DNA of 64,000 bases from an uncultured Lachnospiraceae bacterium. Its GTDB lineage: Bacteria; Bacillota; Clostridia; Lachnospirales; Lachnospiraceae. The notes beneath the pieces were generated by a model. The model searched no databases. It saw only the letters and a list, made by a program, of their open reading frames with translations, and was not told the DNA's origin. A program made the position numbers and the translations under genes. This document shows positions 50,302-60,387 of the stretch, one piece after another; the stretch's first letter is position 1, and the number at the start of each line of letters is the position of its first letter. The DNA is taken from assembly GCA_905235745.1 (NCBI GenBank), contig CAJOMN010000001.1, forward strand, positions 1 to 64,000, read 5' to 3'.

Positions 50302-51683
50302 ATCGTTGTAACCTCTATAGTACTGCTTCCCGAAGGTCTGTAGAACTTCACGTGCTGCATTTCACTGCTTATTGCCATTTCCTTATTGTCGATCCTGACG
50401 ACTACTCCGGGATTGACCGCTTCTTCGACGACGACCGCCGCGCCTGCACCGATATTTATTGTGTTCTCTATTTCCGAAAGTTCGCGTTCGACATGTTCGA
50501 GCATTCTTTCATCGCGTTTGAGCCTTCTCGTAAGCTGGCTGATCTTTGCATCCTTCACATCCTTGGGATCATTCGTTATTCTGATATCCCTTATCATCTC
50601 GATCTCTTTTTTGCACTTGCCGATGCTTTCCCTTGCGCTCTCGGCCTTGGATGCGAGAAGATGATGTCGCTTATCGTAATCATCGCTTATTCCCGATGCG
50701 ATAACGGTCTTGCGTTCCGCCCTGTTCCCCGCGTATGTTGTCGTCATTTCACCCACGCTGTAATTGCTCCCGCCGATTATGGCGCCGCGCTTTCCCTTTA
50801 CGATAACGCTCTTTCCGGCGGACACGGTCGAATTGAGTATTATATTTGCCTCTACGTTTCCTTTTGCCTTGACCTCGGAAAACTCTATGAAATCGGCATA
50901 TATGTTCGCATTTGATGTCAGCCTCGCTTTTCCCGCGCCCTGTATCCCCTTCTTGAGCACGATATCTCCTCCGGCAATTATCGTTGCGCCCTCGACAGTA
51001 CCGTCCACAGTTACCGATTTGGTCGCGCGTATATAAGTTCCCGCCGTGACATTCCCGTGTACTATCACGTCTCCGCGAAAATCAATACGCCCGGTTACCA
51101 GATCAAGATCTTTGCGAAGCTCATACATATCCCTGACATGAAGCTTGAAATTGTCATACTCCACACGGCCTTCCATATTGGCGGTATATGTATTCCCGTC
51201 GAACGAGACATCAAAACCGCTCCCCTTAAGAGCCGGGAGCTCCTTGGCAGGTTTACAGCGGATCTCACGATTTTTAACGTCCATGCCCGAAGAGCCGGAA
51301 ACCGCCGGATGATATACGGCAAGAACATCCCCGGGGCTGACGGACTGTATGACGCTCATGCTCTGATAATCGACCGAGCCGTCCGATCTGATCGCCGGAT
51401 GCTTGATCTCTCCCAGACTAAACATGAATTCATAGTATCCGCTCTGTGTCTCTATGAGCTTTTTGCCCCTTGCAACAACGATATCCTTGTAGTAGATCTT
51501 CTCCCTGACTGCTTTTTCGATCTCGGAATAGACATAGCCGAAGAGCACGCCGTTTGCGCGAAGATACAACGTGATATCCTGGGAGGTGATCGTCTCGCCC
51601 TCCTTCGGTTCGGCAAGAAGCAGTGTTGCAGTCATTGAATCCTGCGATATATTGCATCTCCATTTATCTGTCGAAACAGCCAT
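50298..51683 (-). CDS. FapA/DUF342 family protein
   Basis: 461 residues with a FapA N-terminal domain (about 60-190) and a right-handed beta-helix of repeating turns (about 195-330: DFRGDVIVHGNVTAGTYIRATKSVTVDGTVEGATIIAGG), then a long coiled coil (about 335-410) and a C-terminal beta domain. The family (Flagellar Assembly Protein A, DUF342) is linked to flagellar or cell-surface assembly, but no flagellar gene is present here. It leads a coupled operon with the 49-residue gene and the TPR protein. Like bactofilin, it has a beta-helix fold. Confidence 0.82.
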   Translation of the reverse strand: MAVSTDKWRCNISQDSMTATLLLAEPKEGETITSQDITLYLRANGVLFGYVYSEIEKAVREKIYYKDIVVARGKKLIETQSGYYEFMFSLGEIKHPAIRSDGSVDYQSMSVIQSVSPGDVLAVYHPAVSGSSGMDVKNREIRCKPAKELPALKGSGFDVSFDGNTYTANMEGRVEYDNFKLHVRDMYELRKDLDLVTGRIDFRGDVIVHGNVTAGTYIRATKSVTVDGTVEGATIIAGGDIVLKKGIQGAGKARLTSNANIYADFIEFSEVKAKGNVEANIILNSTVSAGKSVIVKGKRGAIIGGSNYSVGEMTTTYAGNRAERKTVIASGISDDYDKRHHLLASKAESARESIGKCKKEIEMIRDIRITNDPKDVKDAKISQLTRRLKRDERMLEHVERELSEIENTINIGAGAAVVVEEAVNPGVVVRIDNKEMAISSEMQHVKFYRPSGSSTIEVTTI

Positions 51684-51703
51684 TTTCTCCTACTTTCAGG
51701 GCT

Positions 51704-54385
51704 TCATTCACCTTTTAGCGCGCCAAGGCGCTCTGATACCTGCTCGAACAGCTGCGTGTATTTTTCGAGCTTTTCCTTTTCCTCGTTAACCTTTGCTTCC
51801 GGTGCCTTGCTTATGAACTTCTCATTTGAGAGCATTCCCCGGCAGCGGTTTATCTCGCCCTCAAGGCGCGTCTTCTCTTTACCGAGTCTTTCGATCTCGG
51901 CAGATATATCAACGAGCTCGGCAAACGGAATATAAAGAGCCGCGTTTGCTATCATGATCGAGACCGCGTCATCGTCTATTCCGCTCCTGTCGCTTTGAAT
52001 GACGGTTCCGGACGCTCCCGCAAGACTTTCGAAGAACAGCTTTCCTCTTTGGAACGCCTCCTGTACGGCCGCATCCTCTGTTACGATGAATATGTTTACC
52101 TTCCTCGACGGGGGGACGTTCATGCTGCTCCTGACGTTCCTGATGCCGCGCACCGCCTCCTTGATAAGCTCTATCTGCGCCTCATCCTGTTCGTATTCAC
52201 GATCCTTCCTGTATACGGGCCATGAACAGATCATAATGGATTCGGCCTCGCGGTCGTCATCCGATCCGGTAAGGGTACAGTATATCTCCTCGGTAATAAA
52301 CGGCATATACGGATGAAGAAGCTTGAGCGAGTCAATGAGCACTGTTTTGAGTGTATAAAGAGCCGCATTTGCCGACGAAGCATCTTCGGCGTTATACAGT
52401 CTCGGCTTTATCATCTCTATATACCAGTCACACAGTACATCGTATATAAAATCATACACCTTCTGCGCCGCGATACCGAGCTCATATTTCTCCATGTTGT
52501 CGGTAATTTCTCTGATGACACTGTTAAGCCGCGACAGCACCCATCTGTCCTCGGCATGCAGTTCGTCTCCGGAAGGCTTCGTTATATTCTTGCCCTCCAT
52601 ATTCATCAGGATAAATCTCGAAGCATTCCATACCTTGTTGGCAAAGTTCCTGCTTGCTTCCACCCTTTCATCGGTAAAGCGCATATCGTTGCCGGGAGCG
52701 TTTCCCGTGATAAGTGTAAAGCGCAGCGCATCCGCACCGTACTTGTCTATCACATCGAGAGGATCTATCCCGTTTCCGAGGGACTTGCTCATCTTGCGTC
52801 CCTGTCCGTCACGCACCAGCCCGTGGAACAGCACGGTCGAGAACGGTTTAGCGCCCATATGCTCATATCCCGAGAAGATCATCCTGATTACCCAGAAGAA
52901 TATGATGTCGTAACCGGTAACGAGAACATCCGTCGGGTAGAAATAGTCGAGCTCTTCTGTCTTTTTTGGCCATCCGAGTGTCGAGAACGGCCACAGAGCC
53001 GATGAAAACCATGTATCGAGCGTATCCTCGTCCTGAGTGACATAATCCGATCCGCACTTCGGGCATTTGGTTACAGGCGTTTTCGATACGACCATTTCAC
53101 CACAGTCCTGGCAGTAATACGCCGGGATCCTGTGACCCCACCAGAGCTGGCGGCTGATGCACCAGTCACGGATATTATCGGTCCAGTTATAGAATGTCCT
53201 GTCCATTCTCGGAGGGACAAGCTTTATCTCTCCGGTCTTTACCGCGTTTGCAGCCGGCTTGATAAGACCATCCATCTTAACGAACCACTGCTGCTTGACA
53301 AGAGGCTGTATCGTGGTGCCGCACCGGTCGTGCGTACCGACGTTATGCGCATAATCCTCTATCTTGACGAGAAGTCCCTGTTCCTTCAGCTCCCCGACTA
53401 TGGCAGCCCTTGCGTCAAGATCGGTCATTCCTTCATATCTGCCGCCGTTTTCGTTGATCGTCCCGTCATCGTTCATAACATTAACGATAGGAAGATTGTG
53501 GCGCTTTCCGACCTCAAAGTCATTCGGATCATGTCCCGGGGTTATCTTAACCACGCCGGTTCCGAATTCCATGTCAACATATGTATCCTCGACTACCGGG
53601 ATCGCCTTGTTGACGATAGGAAGCCATACGCTCTTCCCGTGCAGTCCGGTATACCTGTCATCGTCGGGATGAACCGCTACCGCGGTATCGCCGAGCATTG
53701 TTTCGGGACGGGTCGTCGCGAATGTCAGAAATTCCGTCTTCGACGGATTGCCGTCTTCATCCACGAGCGGATACTTGATATGCCACAGATGCGACGGCTG
53801 TTCAATATATTCAACCTCCGCATCGGATATCGATGTTTTGCAGACCGGACACCAGTTGATTATCCTGGCGCCTTTATATATCAGTCCTTTATTGTACAGA
53901 TTGACGAACACTTCGGTAACTGCCTTGTTGCAGCCCTCATCCATTGTGAAACGCTCGCGTTCCCAGTCGCACGAACTTCCCATCTTGCGAAGCTGCTTCG
54001 TGATCCTGCCGCCGTATTCGTCTCTCCACTCCCATACCTTTTCGAGAAACTTCTCGCGCCCGAGATCGTTCTTGTCAATGCCCTGCTTCCTCAGTTCCGA
54101 CATGACCCTTACTTCCGTCGCGATGCTTGCGTGGTCGGTTCCGGGCTGCCACAGCGCATTATACCCCTGCATCCTCTTAAACCTTATGAGTATGTCCTGC
54201 ATCGTATTGTCAAGCGCATGACCCATATGAAGCTGCCCCGTGATATTTGGGGGAGGCATCACTATCGTAAACGGCTTCTTCGACCTGTCCACTTCGGCAT
54301 GAAAATAGCCGTTCTTCTCCCATTTTTCGTATAATCTTCCCTCCATTGATGAAGGATCGTATGTTTTTGCCAGTTCTTTGCTCAT
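51704..54385 (-). CDS. valS: Valyl-tRNA synthetase
   Basis: An 893-residue class I synthetase with HIGH (PPPNITGQLHMGHALDN, about 44-60), the editing domain (about 190-340), a CPKCG zinc pair, KMSKS (GRKMSKSLGN, about 525), the anticodon domain and the C-terminal coiled-coil arm (EIERLGKEKTRLEGEINRC). AGGAGT precedes ATG 54385. The leader from its promoter is only about 45 bases, so the T-box usual for Firmicutes valS is absent here. Confidence 0.96.
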   Translation of the reverse strand: MSKELAKTYDPSSMEGRLYEKWEKNGYFHAEVDRSKKPFTIVMPPPNITGQLHMGHALDNTMQDILIRFKRMQGYNALWQPGTDHASIATEVRVMSELRKQGIDKNDLGREKFLEKVWEWRDEYGGRITKQLRKMGSSCDWERERFTMDEGCNKAVTEVFVNLYNKGLIYKGARIINWCPVCKTSISDAEVEYIEQPSHLWHIKYPLVDEDGNPSKTEFLTFATTRPETMLGDTAVAVHPDDDRYTGLHGKSVWLPIVNKAIPVVEDTYVDMEFGTGVVKITPGHDPNDFEVGKRHNLPIVNVMNDDGTINENGGRYEGMTDLDARAAIVGELKEQGLLVKIEDYAHNVGTHDRCGTTIQPLVKQQWFVKMDGLIKPAANAVKTGEIKLVPPRMDRTFYNWTDNIRDWCISRQLWWGHRIPAYYCQDCGEMVVSKTPVTKCPKCGSDYVTQDEDTLDTWFSSALWPFSTLGWPKKTEELDYFYPTDVLVTGYDIIFFWVIRMIFSGYEHMGAKPFSTVLFHGLVRDGQGRKMSKSLGNGIDPLDVIDKYGADALRFTLITGNAPGNDMRFTDERVEASRNFANKVWNASRFILMNMEGKNITKPSGDELHAEDRWVLSRLNSVIREITDNMEKYELGIAAQKVYDFIYDVLCDWYIEMIKPRLYNAEDASSANAALYTLKTVLIDSLKLLHPYMPFITEEIYCTLTGSDDDREAESIMICSWPVYRKDREYEQDEAQIELIKEAVRGIRNVRSSMNVPPSRKVNIFIVTEDAAVQEAFQRGKLFFESLAGASGTVIQSDRSGIDDDAVSIMIANAALYIPFAELVDISAEIERLGKEKTRLEGEINRCRGMLSNEKFISKAPEAKVNEEKEKLEKYTQLFEQVSERLGALKGE

Positions 54386-54435
54386 CCTGCTATATTTACT
54401 CCTGATATTATTAATCCGCTCAGAGATCGGGTCAT

Positions 54436-54444
54436 ATTATATCA
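54436..54444 (-). promoter_or_regulatory. Extended -10 promoter of valS
   Basis: TGATATAAT on the minus strand (TATAAT at 54436-54441), about 50 bases before the start codon, with no good -35. It overlaps the end of the gap after the GGDEF gene. Confidence 0.5.
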
Positions 54445-54458
54445 TAAAATCAACGCCG

Positions 54459-55751
54459 CTACATTATTACCCTGTCTCTTCCGCCTTCTTTTCCTGCGTA
54501 CAGTTTCTCATCCGCATTTCTGATGAGATGGTTGATCGGAATACCGTCTTCCTGCTGTGCAACACCGAAGGTCATCGTGACTTTATGTATCTGTCCGTTG
54601 TATTCGACCTCCTTGTCATGCAGTGACTGGCGGATAAGCATGAGAGCATCATATGCCTCCTGAATCCCGACATTGACAAATATGAGAAGGAATTCCTCGC
54701 CGCCCCATCTCGCGACGAATCCCTCCCGGCCGCTCATCCCCTGATTCAGCAGCTGTGCGACCTCTTTCAGGACAACATCACCGCATTCATGTCCGAATGA
54801 ATCGTTAAAGATCTTGAAGTGATCGATATCTCCGATGGAAGCGCAGTATTTGACACCGCTTTTTTCTATATCGTCTAGCCTCTTTTCGGCGCTTCTCCTG
54901 TTATACAGACCTGTCAGAACATCCCGCTCAATAAGGCGTCTTAGGGATATCTGCAGACTGTTCAGATTTCTTCCCATCTCGCCGAGCTCATCCTCGCGCT
55001 GCGCCACGCCGGGATCAAGCTTGGCATCCAGCCTGTTTGCCGCAAGCGCCTTCATGAATTCGAGCATACGCTTGACGATCATTACAAGAGTATTGGCAAA
55101 TCTGATGATAAAGAAAGATGTGATCAGTATTCCCAGAAGCATCACGATGATACTCCTGCCGGCAGAACTGTTGATACTTTCCATCAGACTGTCCGCAGGT
55201 TTGGCAACGCCTATCATTCCGATGCATCCGCTCCCGTCCTGCGCCATGATCGGTGCATAATACGCGTAATAATCCACTGCCTCTATCGTGACGTTATCGT
55301 AGAATGCGCTTGACACGCCGCGGTATACATCGTCAACTATCTTTTCGCTTGCAACAGTCATCACAAGCCGCTCGTCGCTTGCGGAGCGGAGTGTCGTAAG
55401 GAGTCTCGTATCCATATAGAATATCGAGATCTGAAGGCTGCTTTCCTTACTGATCCCGTCAAGAAAATCATATGCATACGAAACAGGTGTGCCGCCTTTA
55501 TAGAGCACAACGTTATCTCCTTCGGAATGTACCTCCCATTCGCCCGGATAGGTCATATCATATGCCGAGAGCACGGAGGCGGCGACGTTTCTGAGGTTAT
55601 CGGATACCTCCGCCTTCATGCTTTTCCGAATGGACATCGAGCTTACAATGATCATGACTATCCCGCACAATATCAGCGGAACGAGTGTCATCATCATGAA
55701 CTCGATGTAAAAAGACCGGTTCCCCTTTTTGGCTACTCTTGCGAGCTTCAT
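54459..55751 (-). CDS. Membrane diguanylate cyclase (GGDEF)
   Basis: 430 residues from ATG 55751, which has a perfect AGGAGG. Two membrane helices (about 25-47 and 200-222) enclose an extracellular sensor domain of about 150 residues; a HAMP-like linker leads to a GGDEF domain with GGEEF at about 350-354. It would make cyclic-di-GMP in response to an external signal. The inhibitory RxxD site normally five residues before GGEEF is missing (REGF), so product inhibition is not expected. The HD-GYP gene at 24994-26115 could be its counterpart. Confidence 0.9.
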   Translation of the reverse strand: MKLARVAKKGNRSFYIEFMMMTLVPLILCGIVMIIVSSMSIRKSMKAEVSDNLRNVAASVLSAYDMTYPGEWEVHSEGDNVVLYKGGTPVSYAYDFLDGISKESSLQISIFYMDTRLLTTLRSASDERLVMTVASEKIVDDVYRGVSSAFYDNVTIEAVDYYAYYAPIMAQDGSGCIGMIGVAKPADSLMESINSSAGRSIIVMLLGILITSFFIIRFANTLVMIVKRMLEFMKALAANRLDAKLDPGVAQREDELGEMGRNLNSLQISLRRLIERDVLTGLYNRRSAEKRLDDIEKSGVKYCASIGDIDHFKIFNDSFGHECGDVVLKEVAQLLNQGMSGREGFVARWGGEEFLLIFVNVGIQEAYDALMLIRQSLHDKEVEYNGQIHKVTMTFGVAQQEDGIPINHLIRNADEKLYAGKEGGRDRVIM

Positions 55752-55777
55752 ATTATTCCTCCTGTTAATTCTTGAGA

Positions 55778-55854
55778 GCCACGCCATTAAAAGCTCGCTT
55801 CGCCCCTCGCCGGGGTGGCATCCAGCACTTCGTGCAGGATAAACGAGTCGTGGC
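55778..55854. repeat. Nested hairpin repeat between polC and the GGDEF gene
   Basis: Outer arms GCCACG (55778-55783) and CGTGGC (55849-55854) and CTCG/CGAG enclose two hairpins, one with core CCCC/GGGG (55802-55819), the other ATCCAGCAC-TTC-GTGCAGGAT with a three-base loop (55820-55840). It resembles the hairpins at 11.4 and 42.0 kb in style, though not in sequence. It may terminate polC transcription weakly. Confidence 0.55.
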
Positions 55855-55872
55855 CTACGTGCTTTACACCAC

Positions 55873-58800
55873 CTATGAGATCATATCAAACAGCGACAAC
55901 TGGTTCGACTGCGGCAGGCCTTCCAGAAGACCCAGCTCGACCATGTGGTCGGTATTGGTTTTGGAAACCTTTGTCCGTGCCGTAAAATCATCGATCGACA
56001 GGAACGCGCCGTCCTTTACGGCGTCCGTGACTCCGTCAGCCGCCTTGTCACCGAGACCTTCGATGCAGTCGAGCCTCGGCATGATCTTACCGTCAACGAT
56101 CTGACAATGATGGGCTTTGGCACTGTATATGTCGATCGGGCAGAATTCATATCCTCTTGCGTACATTTCCTCGGCGATCTTCAGATCCCTCAGCGTATTC
56201 TCCTGCTTGCTCGTCATCTTGCACGAAGGATCGGACGCCATTTTGCGATACTGTCCTATCTCCTCTGCCAGAACATCCCTGCCGAGACACATTGTTTCAT
56301 ATGAAAACGCCGACGCCCTTATCGAGAAATACGCGGCATAATATGCGAGCGGGTATTTGATCTTATAATACGCGATCCGCCATGCCATCATTACATATGC
56401 GGCCGCATGGGCTTTCGGGAACATGTATTTGATCTTTTCGCAGCATCCCGCATACCAGTCCGGCACTCCATGATCAAGCATCTCCTGCTTCCATTCGGAC
56501 CACTCGGCACATTTTCCCTTCGCCACAGCGCCTTTTCTTACCTTTTCCATTATATTAAATGCGAGCGAACTCTCAAGACCCATATTGATAAGATATGTCA
56601 TAATATCGTCTCTTGTGCATATCGCTGTAGAGATGGTCGCCTTGCCCTCTTCTATCACGGTCTGCGCATTGTTGAGCCACACATCCGTTCCGTGCGACAG
56701 GCCCGATATCCTGACAAGATCGGAAAATGCCGACGGCTTTGTATCGACAAGCATCTGTATTACAAAATCGGTTCCAAACTCCGGAATACCGAGACACCCG
56801 AGCGGACATCCGCCGATATCGTCCGGGGTTATCCCAAGCGCTTCGGTTGATATAAAAAGGCTCATAACCTCGGGATCATCAAGGGCGACCGCCTTCGGAT
56901 CGGTTCCGGTAAGATCCTGCAGCATCCTGATCATCGTCGGATCATCGTGTCCTAATATATCAAGCTTCAGCAGATTGTGGTCGATCGAATGATAATCAAA
57001 ATGCGTCGTTATGATATCGGACTTCATATCATCGGCAGGATGCTGTATGGGCGTGAATGAATCTATATCCTCTCCGCGCGGCAGGACTATGATCCCGCCC
57101 GGATGCTGTCCGGTAGTACGCCGTACACCCGTGCACCCTCTTGCCAGCCTGTCTATCTCGCACGGCCTCTTATCTATATGTTTATCTTCAAAATAATTCT
57201 TAACGTATCCGTATGCTGTCTTATCGGCAAGCGTTCCTATCGTTCCCGCTCTGAACGTCTGTCCCGCTCCGAATATCACTTCGGTATATTTGTGGGCTTT
57301 TGACTGGTACTCGCCCGAGAAGTTCAGATCGATATCGGGCTCTTTGTCACCGTTAAATCCGAGGAACGTTTCAAAAGGAATATCAAATCCGTCCTTTTTA
57401 AGCGGCGCACCGCACTTGGGACATACCTTGTCGGGCATATCGCACCCTGCCCTTCCCGCATATGATCTGACCTCTTCGGAGTCAAAATCGACATAATGGC
57501 AGGAGCTGCAATAGTAATGCGGAGGAAGCGGATTGACTTCCGTGATACCGGCCATCGTCGCCACGAACGATGAACCGACCGATCCTCTTGAGCCTACGAG
57601 ATATCCGTCCTCGTTTGATTTCCACACGAGCTTTTGTGCGATAATGTACATGACCGCAAATCCGTTTGATATTATGGAATGCAGTTCTTTATCAAGGCGT
57701 GCCGATACCTGCGGAGGCAGATCGTCTCCGTATATCTCCCTTGCTTTTTTGTAGCATATATCCGTCAGCAGCTTATCGGAATTCTCGATGACAGGCGGGC
57801 ATTTGTCCGGGCGTACCGGCTCGATCACCTCTATCATATCCGCGATCCGCCGCGTATTGGTGACAACGACCTCATACGCCTTGTCATAACCGAGATATTC
57901 GAACTCCGCGAGCATTTCCTCAGTCGTCCGAAGGTAGAGAGGTGCCTGCATATCGGCATCCTCAAAGCCCTTTCCGGCCATAAGAACGCGCCTGTAGACC
58001 TCATCATCGGGATTCAGGAAATGAACGTCGCAGGTCGCCACAACTGGCTTGCCGAGCATATCCCCTATCCTGATTATCCTCCTGTTGATATCCTCAAGAT
58101 CCTTCACGGAGACGATATCCTCATACCGGTCCTTGCGGATCATGAATTCATTGTTGCCGTTCGGCTGGATCTCCAGATAATCATAGAACCTTGCTATCCG
58201 CAGTATCTCATCATCACTCTTCCTGCTGATTATTGCCTGGTAGAGTTCTCCCTGTTCACATGCGGAGCCGATCAGCAGGCCTTCCCTGTACTTCTCTATA
58301 AGGCTCTTGGGGATCCTGGGCACCCCGTTATAAAACCTGACATGAGACTGTGATACAAGGTGATAGAGGTTGACTCTTCCTGTTTCATTTGCTGCGAGAA
58401 GTATTATATGATTACTCGGAGACTTCAGTATCTTCTCGTCGGACGCCGCGCCAAGATCATTCAATCCCTTGAGCGTATCAACGCCCTTTGCATGAAGCCG
58501 CTCAATAAGCTTTAGGAAAATGTGCGCCGTTGCCTCGGCGTCATCGACCGCACGGTGATGATTTTCAAGGGATATCTTGAAGAACCTGCACAGATTATCA
58601 AGCTTGAACCTTGCTATCTCCGGAACAAGGAGTCTCGACATTCCGAGCGTATCCACATAGCTGTATTCGCGCACTGTCCCGGCTGCCTCTTCCTTCGCCA
58701 TGATAAAGCCCATATCAAAAGAGGCGTTGTGCGCCACGTATACCGCACCCTCGCAGAATTTTGCAAACTGCGTGAGCGCATCATTGATGTACGGGGCATC

Positions 58801-60387
58801 CTCTACCATATGATCGTTGATGCCCGTCAGTTTTTCTATCCTGTACGGTATCGGTTCCGCCGGATTGACGAACGTGGAAAACCTGTCAATGATGTTACCG
58901 TCCGCTATCTTGACCGCGCCTATCTCGATAATACTGTTCTCCTCCGGAGAAAATCCCGTGGTTTCTATATCGAAGACGACAAATGTATCTGCTGTCGTAT
59001 GATCCTGCGGGTTTACGGCAATCTGAACCGTGTCGTCAACGACATAGCCTTCCATGCCGTATATCACCTTGAAATCATCAATCTTCTTGTCGCGCAGATG
59101 GTGAAACGCCTCCGTAAATGCCTGGACAACGCCGTGGTCGGTTATCGCTATCGCGCCGTGTCCCCATCTTCTGGCGCAGTCGATTATATCCGTTACGTCC
59201 GATACGCCGTCCATATCGCTCATCTTCGTATGACAGTGAAGCTCAACACGCTTGACCGGCTCGTTGTCCTCGCGCTTTTGTCTGAAATCGACCGTCTTTT
59301 TGATGCCGTCCACGTATCCTATCGAAAGTGCTCCGTCATATTTGTCTATACCGGTCGTGCCCTTGATCATGACGAACCGTCCGTCTTCGATATAATCAAA
59401 TAACCGTTCCTGCTGATCCTCTTTCGGAAACAGTTTGACATCTATCGAATCGGTATAATCGGTCACGGAAAATGTCACCATTTTTCTTCCGGTTCTCGTA
59501 TCCCTTACATTATAGCCGAAAACCTCTCCGCGGATCACGACTGTTCCGATATCTCCGTCGATATCGCATATGTTCATTACGCCTTCTGTAAAGTCTCTCC
59601 CGAATATCACGTCGGGATTGGACGGCTCTTTTCTCCTGTACCGCGGCTTTTTGACTTCCTCTTTTGCCGGAGGGGGAGCCGGCTGCTCATTCGGGATAAT
59701 GACCGGAGCACCGTTATCGTATATATTATATACATCGTTCTCATCAGCCATCTTCTCATACATCATGAATTCTTCATCGCCCGCAGGCTCGCTCTTCGGA
59801 TGTTCAAATGTCTCCAGCGATATCTTCCGGACCTCTTCAAGAACCCTTTCCTGTGAATGGACATAGCTCCTGCGTGTTTCCTTATCCTTGAAAGCGACGG
59901 TTATCTTATAGGAGGTATGGTACCTTTCGTTTATGGCATGGTCGATAAAATCCGTTATGTCATCAGCCATATCATGGGACAGCAGCCGGTCTTCGAGAAC
60001 GAGGATTATCGTATCATCTCCTTCGGGAAAATCATAATCGGCATGCGTCAGAAGATCCGCCCAGACCGGATTGATACGGGCAGCCTCGGTAATGATACTG
60101 TTTTTGTACTGGCCAATGATGGCTTTTGCGGTGTATGTGCCGCCAAGCTCAAACCTCTCTATGATCCTGATGTTTACCGGAGAGTTGGGATAATACTGCA
60201 TGGCTATCCTGTTCTCCATTTCGTATATCTTGTCCTTCGGGATGATATAGGAACTGACAAGGTGAATGTGAAGCTTATCATGACGTGAAGAAGAGACCAG
60301 CCTCGTGACTCTGGTCTCCTCCATTAATTCTCTGTCATCATCGGATACTTCCAATGAGGAAAACACATCAAAAAATTTCTTTTCCAT
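55873..60387 (-). CDS. polC: DNA polymerase III alpha subunit, PolC type
   Basis: The 1504-residue replicative polymerase of Firmicutes. In order: N-terminal tau-binding-like region, OB fold (about 285-370), PHP domain (KRVELHCHTKMSD at about 378) interrupted by a proofreading exonuclease (FDIETTGFSPEEN at about 470; later HNASFD), four-cysteine zinc site (CSSC..CPKCG near 960), palm with GDKEPDIDLNFSGEYQ (about 1000), and C-terminal fingers. Complete. Its start overlaps the ispG stop (TAATG), a neighbourhood common in Clostridia. Confidence 0.97.
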   Translation of the reverse strand: MEKKFFDVFSSLEVSDDDRELMEETRVTRLVSSSRHDKLHIHLVSSYIIPKDKIYEMENRIAMQYYPNSPVNIRIIERFELGGTYTAKAIIGQYKNSIITEAARINPVWADLLTHADYDFPEGDDTIILVLEDRLLSHDMADDITDFIDHAINERYHTSYKITVAFKDKETRRSYVHSQERVLEEVRKISLETFEHPKSEPAGDEEFMMYEKMADENDVYNIYDNGAPVIIPNEQPAPPPAKEEVKKPRYRRKEPSNPDVIFGRDFTEGVMNICDIDGDIGTVVIRGEVFGYNVRDTRTGRKMVTFSVTDYTDSIDVKLFPKEDQQERLFDYIEDGRFVMIKGTTGIDKYDGALSIGYVDGIKKTVDFRQKREDNEPVKRVELHCHTKMSDMDGVSDVTDIIDCARRWGHGAIAITDHGVVQAFTEAFHHLRDKKIDDFKVIYGMEGYVVDDTVQIAVNPQDHTTADTFVVFDIETTGFSPEENSIIEIGAVKIADGNIIDRFSTFVNPAEPIPYRIEKLTGINDHMVEDAPYINDALTQFAKFCEGAVYVAHNASFDMGFIMAKEEAAGTVREYSYVDTLGMSRLLVPEIARFKLDNLCRFFKISLENHHRAVDDAEATAHIFLKLIERLHAKGVDTLKGLNDLGAASDEKILKSPSNHIILLAANETGRVNLYHLVSQSHVRFYNGVPRIPKSLIEKYREGLLIGSACEQGELYQAIISRKSDDEILRIARFYDYLEIQPNGNNEFMIRKDRYEDIVSVKDLEDINRRIIRIGDMLGKPVVATCDVHFLNPDDEVYRRVLMAGKGFEDADMQAPLYLRTTEEMLAEFEYLGYDKAYEVVVTNTRRIADMIEVIEPVRPDKCPPVIENSDKLLTDICYKKAREIYGDDLPPQVSARLDKELHSIISNGFAVMYIIAQKLVWKSNEDGYLVGSRGSVGSSFVATMAGITEVNPLPPHYYCSSCHYVDFDSEEVRSYAGRAGCDMPDKVCPKCGAPLKKDGFDIPFETFLGFNGDKEPDIDLNFSGEYQSKAHKYTEVIFGAGQTFRAGTIGTLADKTAYGYVKNYFEDKHIDKRPCEIDRLARGCTGVRRTTGQHPGGIIVLPRGEDIDSFTPIQHPADDMKSDIITTHFDYHSIDHNLLKLDILGHDDPTMIRMLQDLTGTDPKAVALDDPEVMSLFISTEALGITPDDIGGCPLGCLGIPEFGTDFVIQMLVDTKPSAFSDLVRISGLSHGTDVWLNNAQTVIEEGKATISTAICTRDDIMTYLINMGLESSLAFNIMEKVRKGAVAKGKCAEWSEWKQEMLDHGVPDWYAGCCEKIKYMFPKAHAAAYVMMAWRIAYYKIKYPLAYYAAYFSIRASAFSYETMCLGRDVLAEEIGQYRKMASDPSCKMTSKQENTLRDLKIAEEMYARGYEFCPIDIYSAKAHHCQIVDGKIMPRLDCIEGLGDKAADGVTDAVKDGAFLSIDDFTARTKVSKTNTDHMVELGLLEGLPQSNQLSLFDMIS

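Noticed and set aside
53132-54334. 400-codon plus-strand frame opposite valS
   Set aside because: Antisense shadow of valS with no promoter, ribosome site or known motif.
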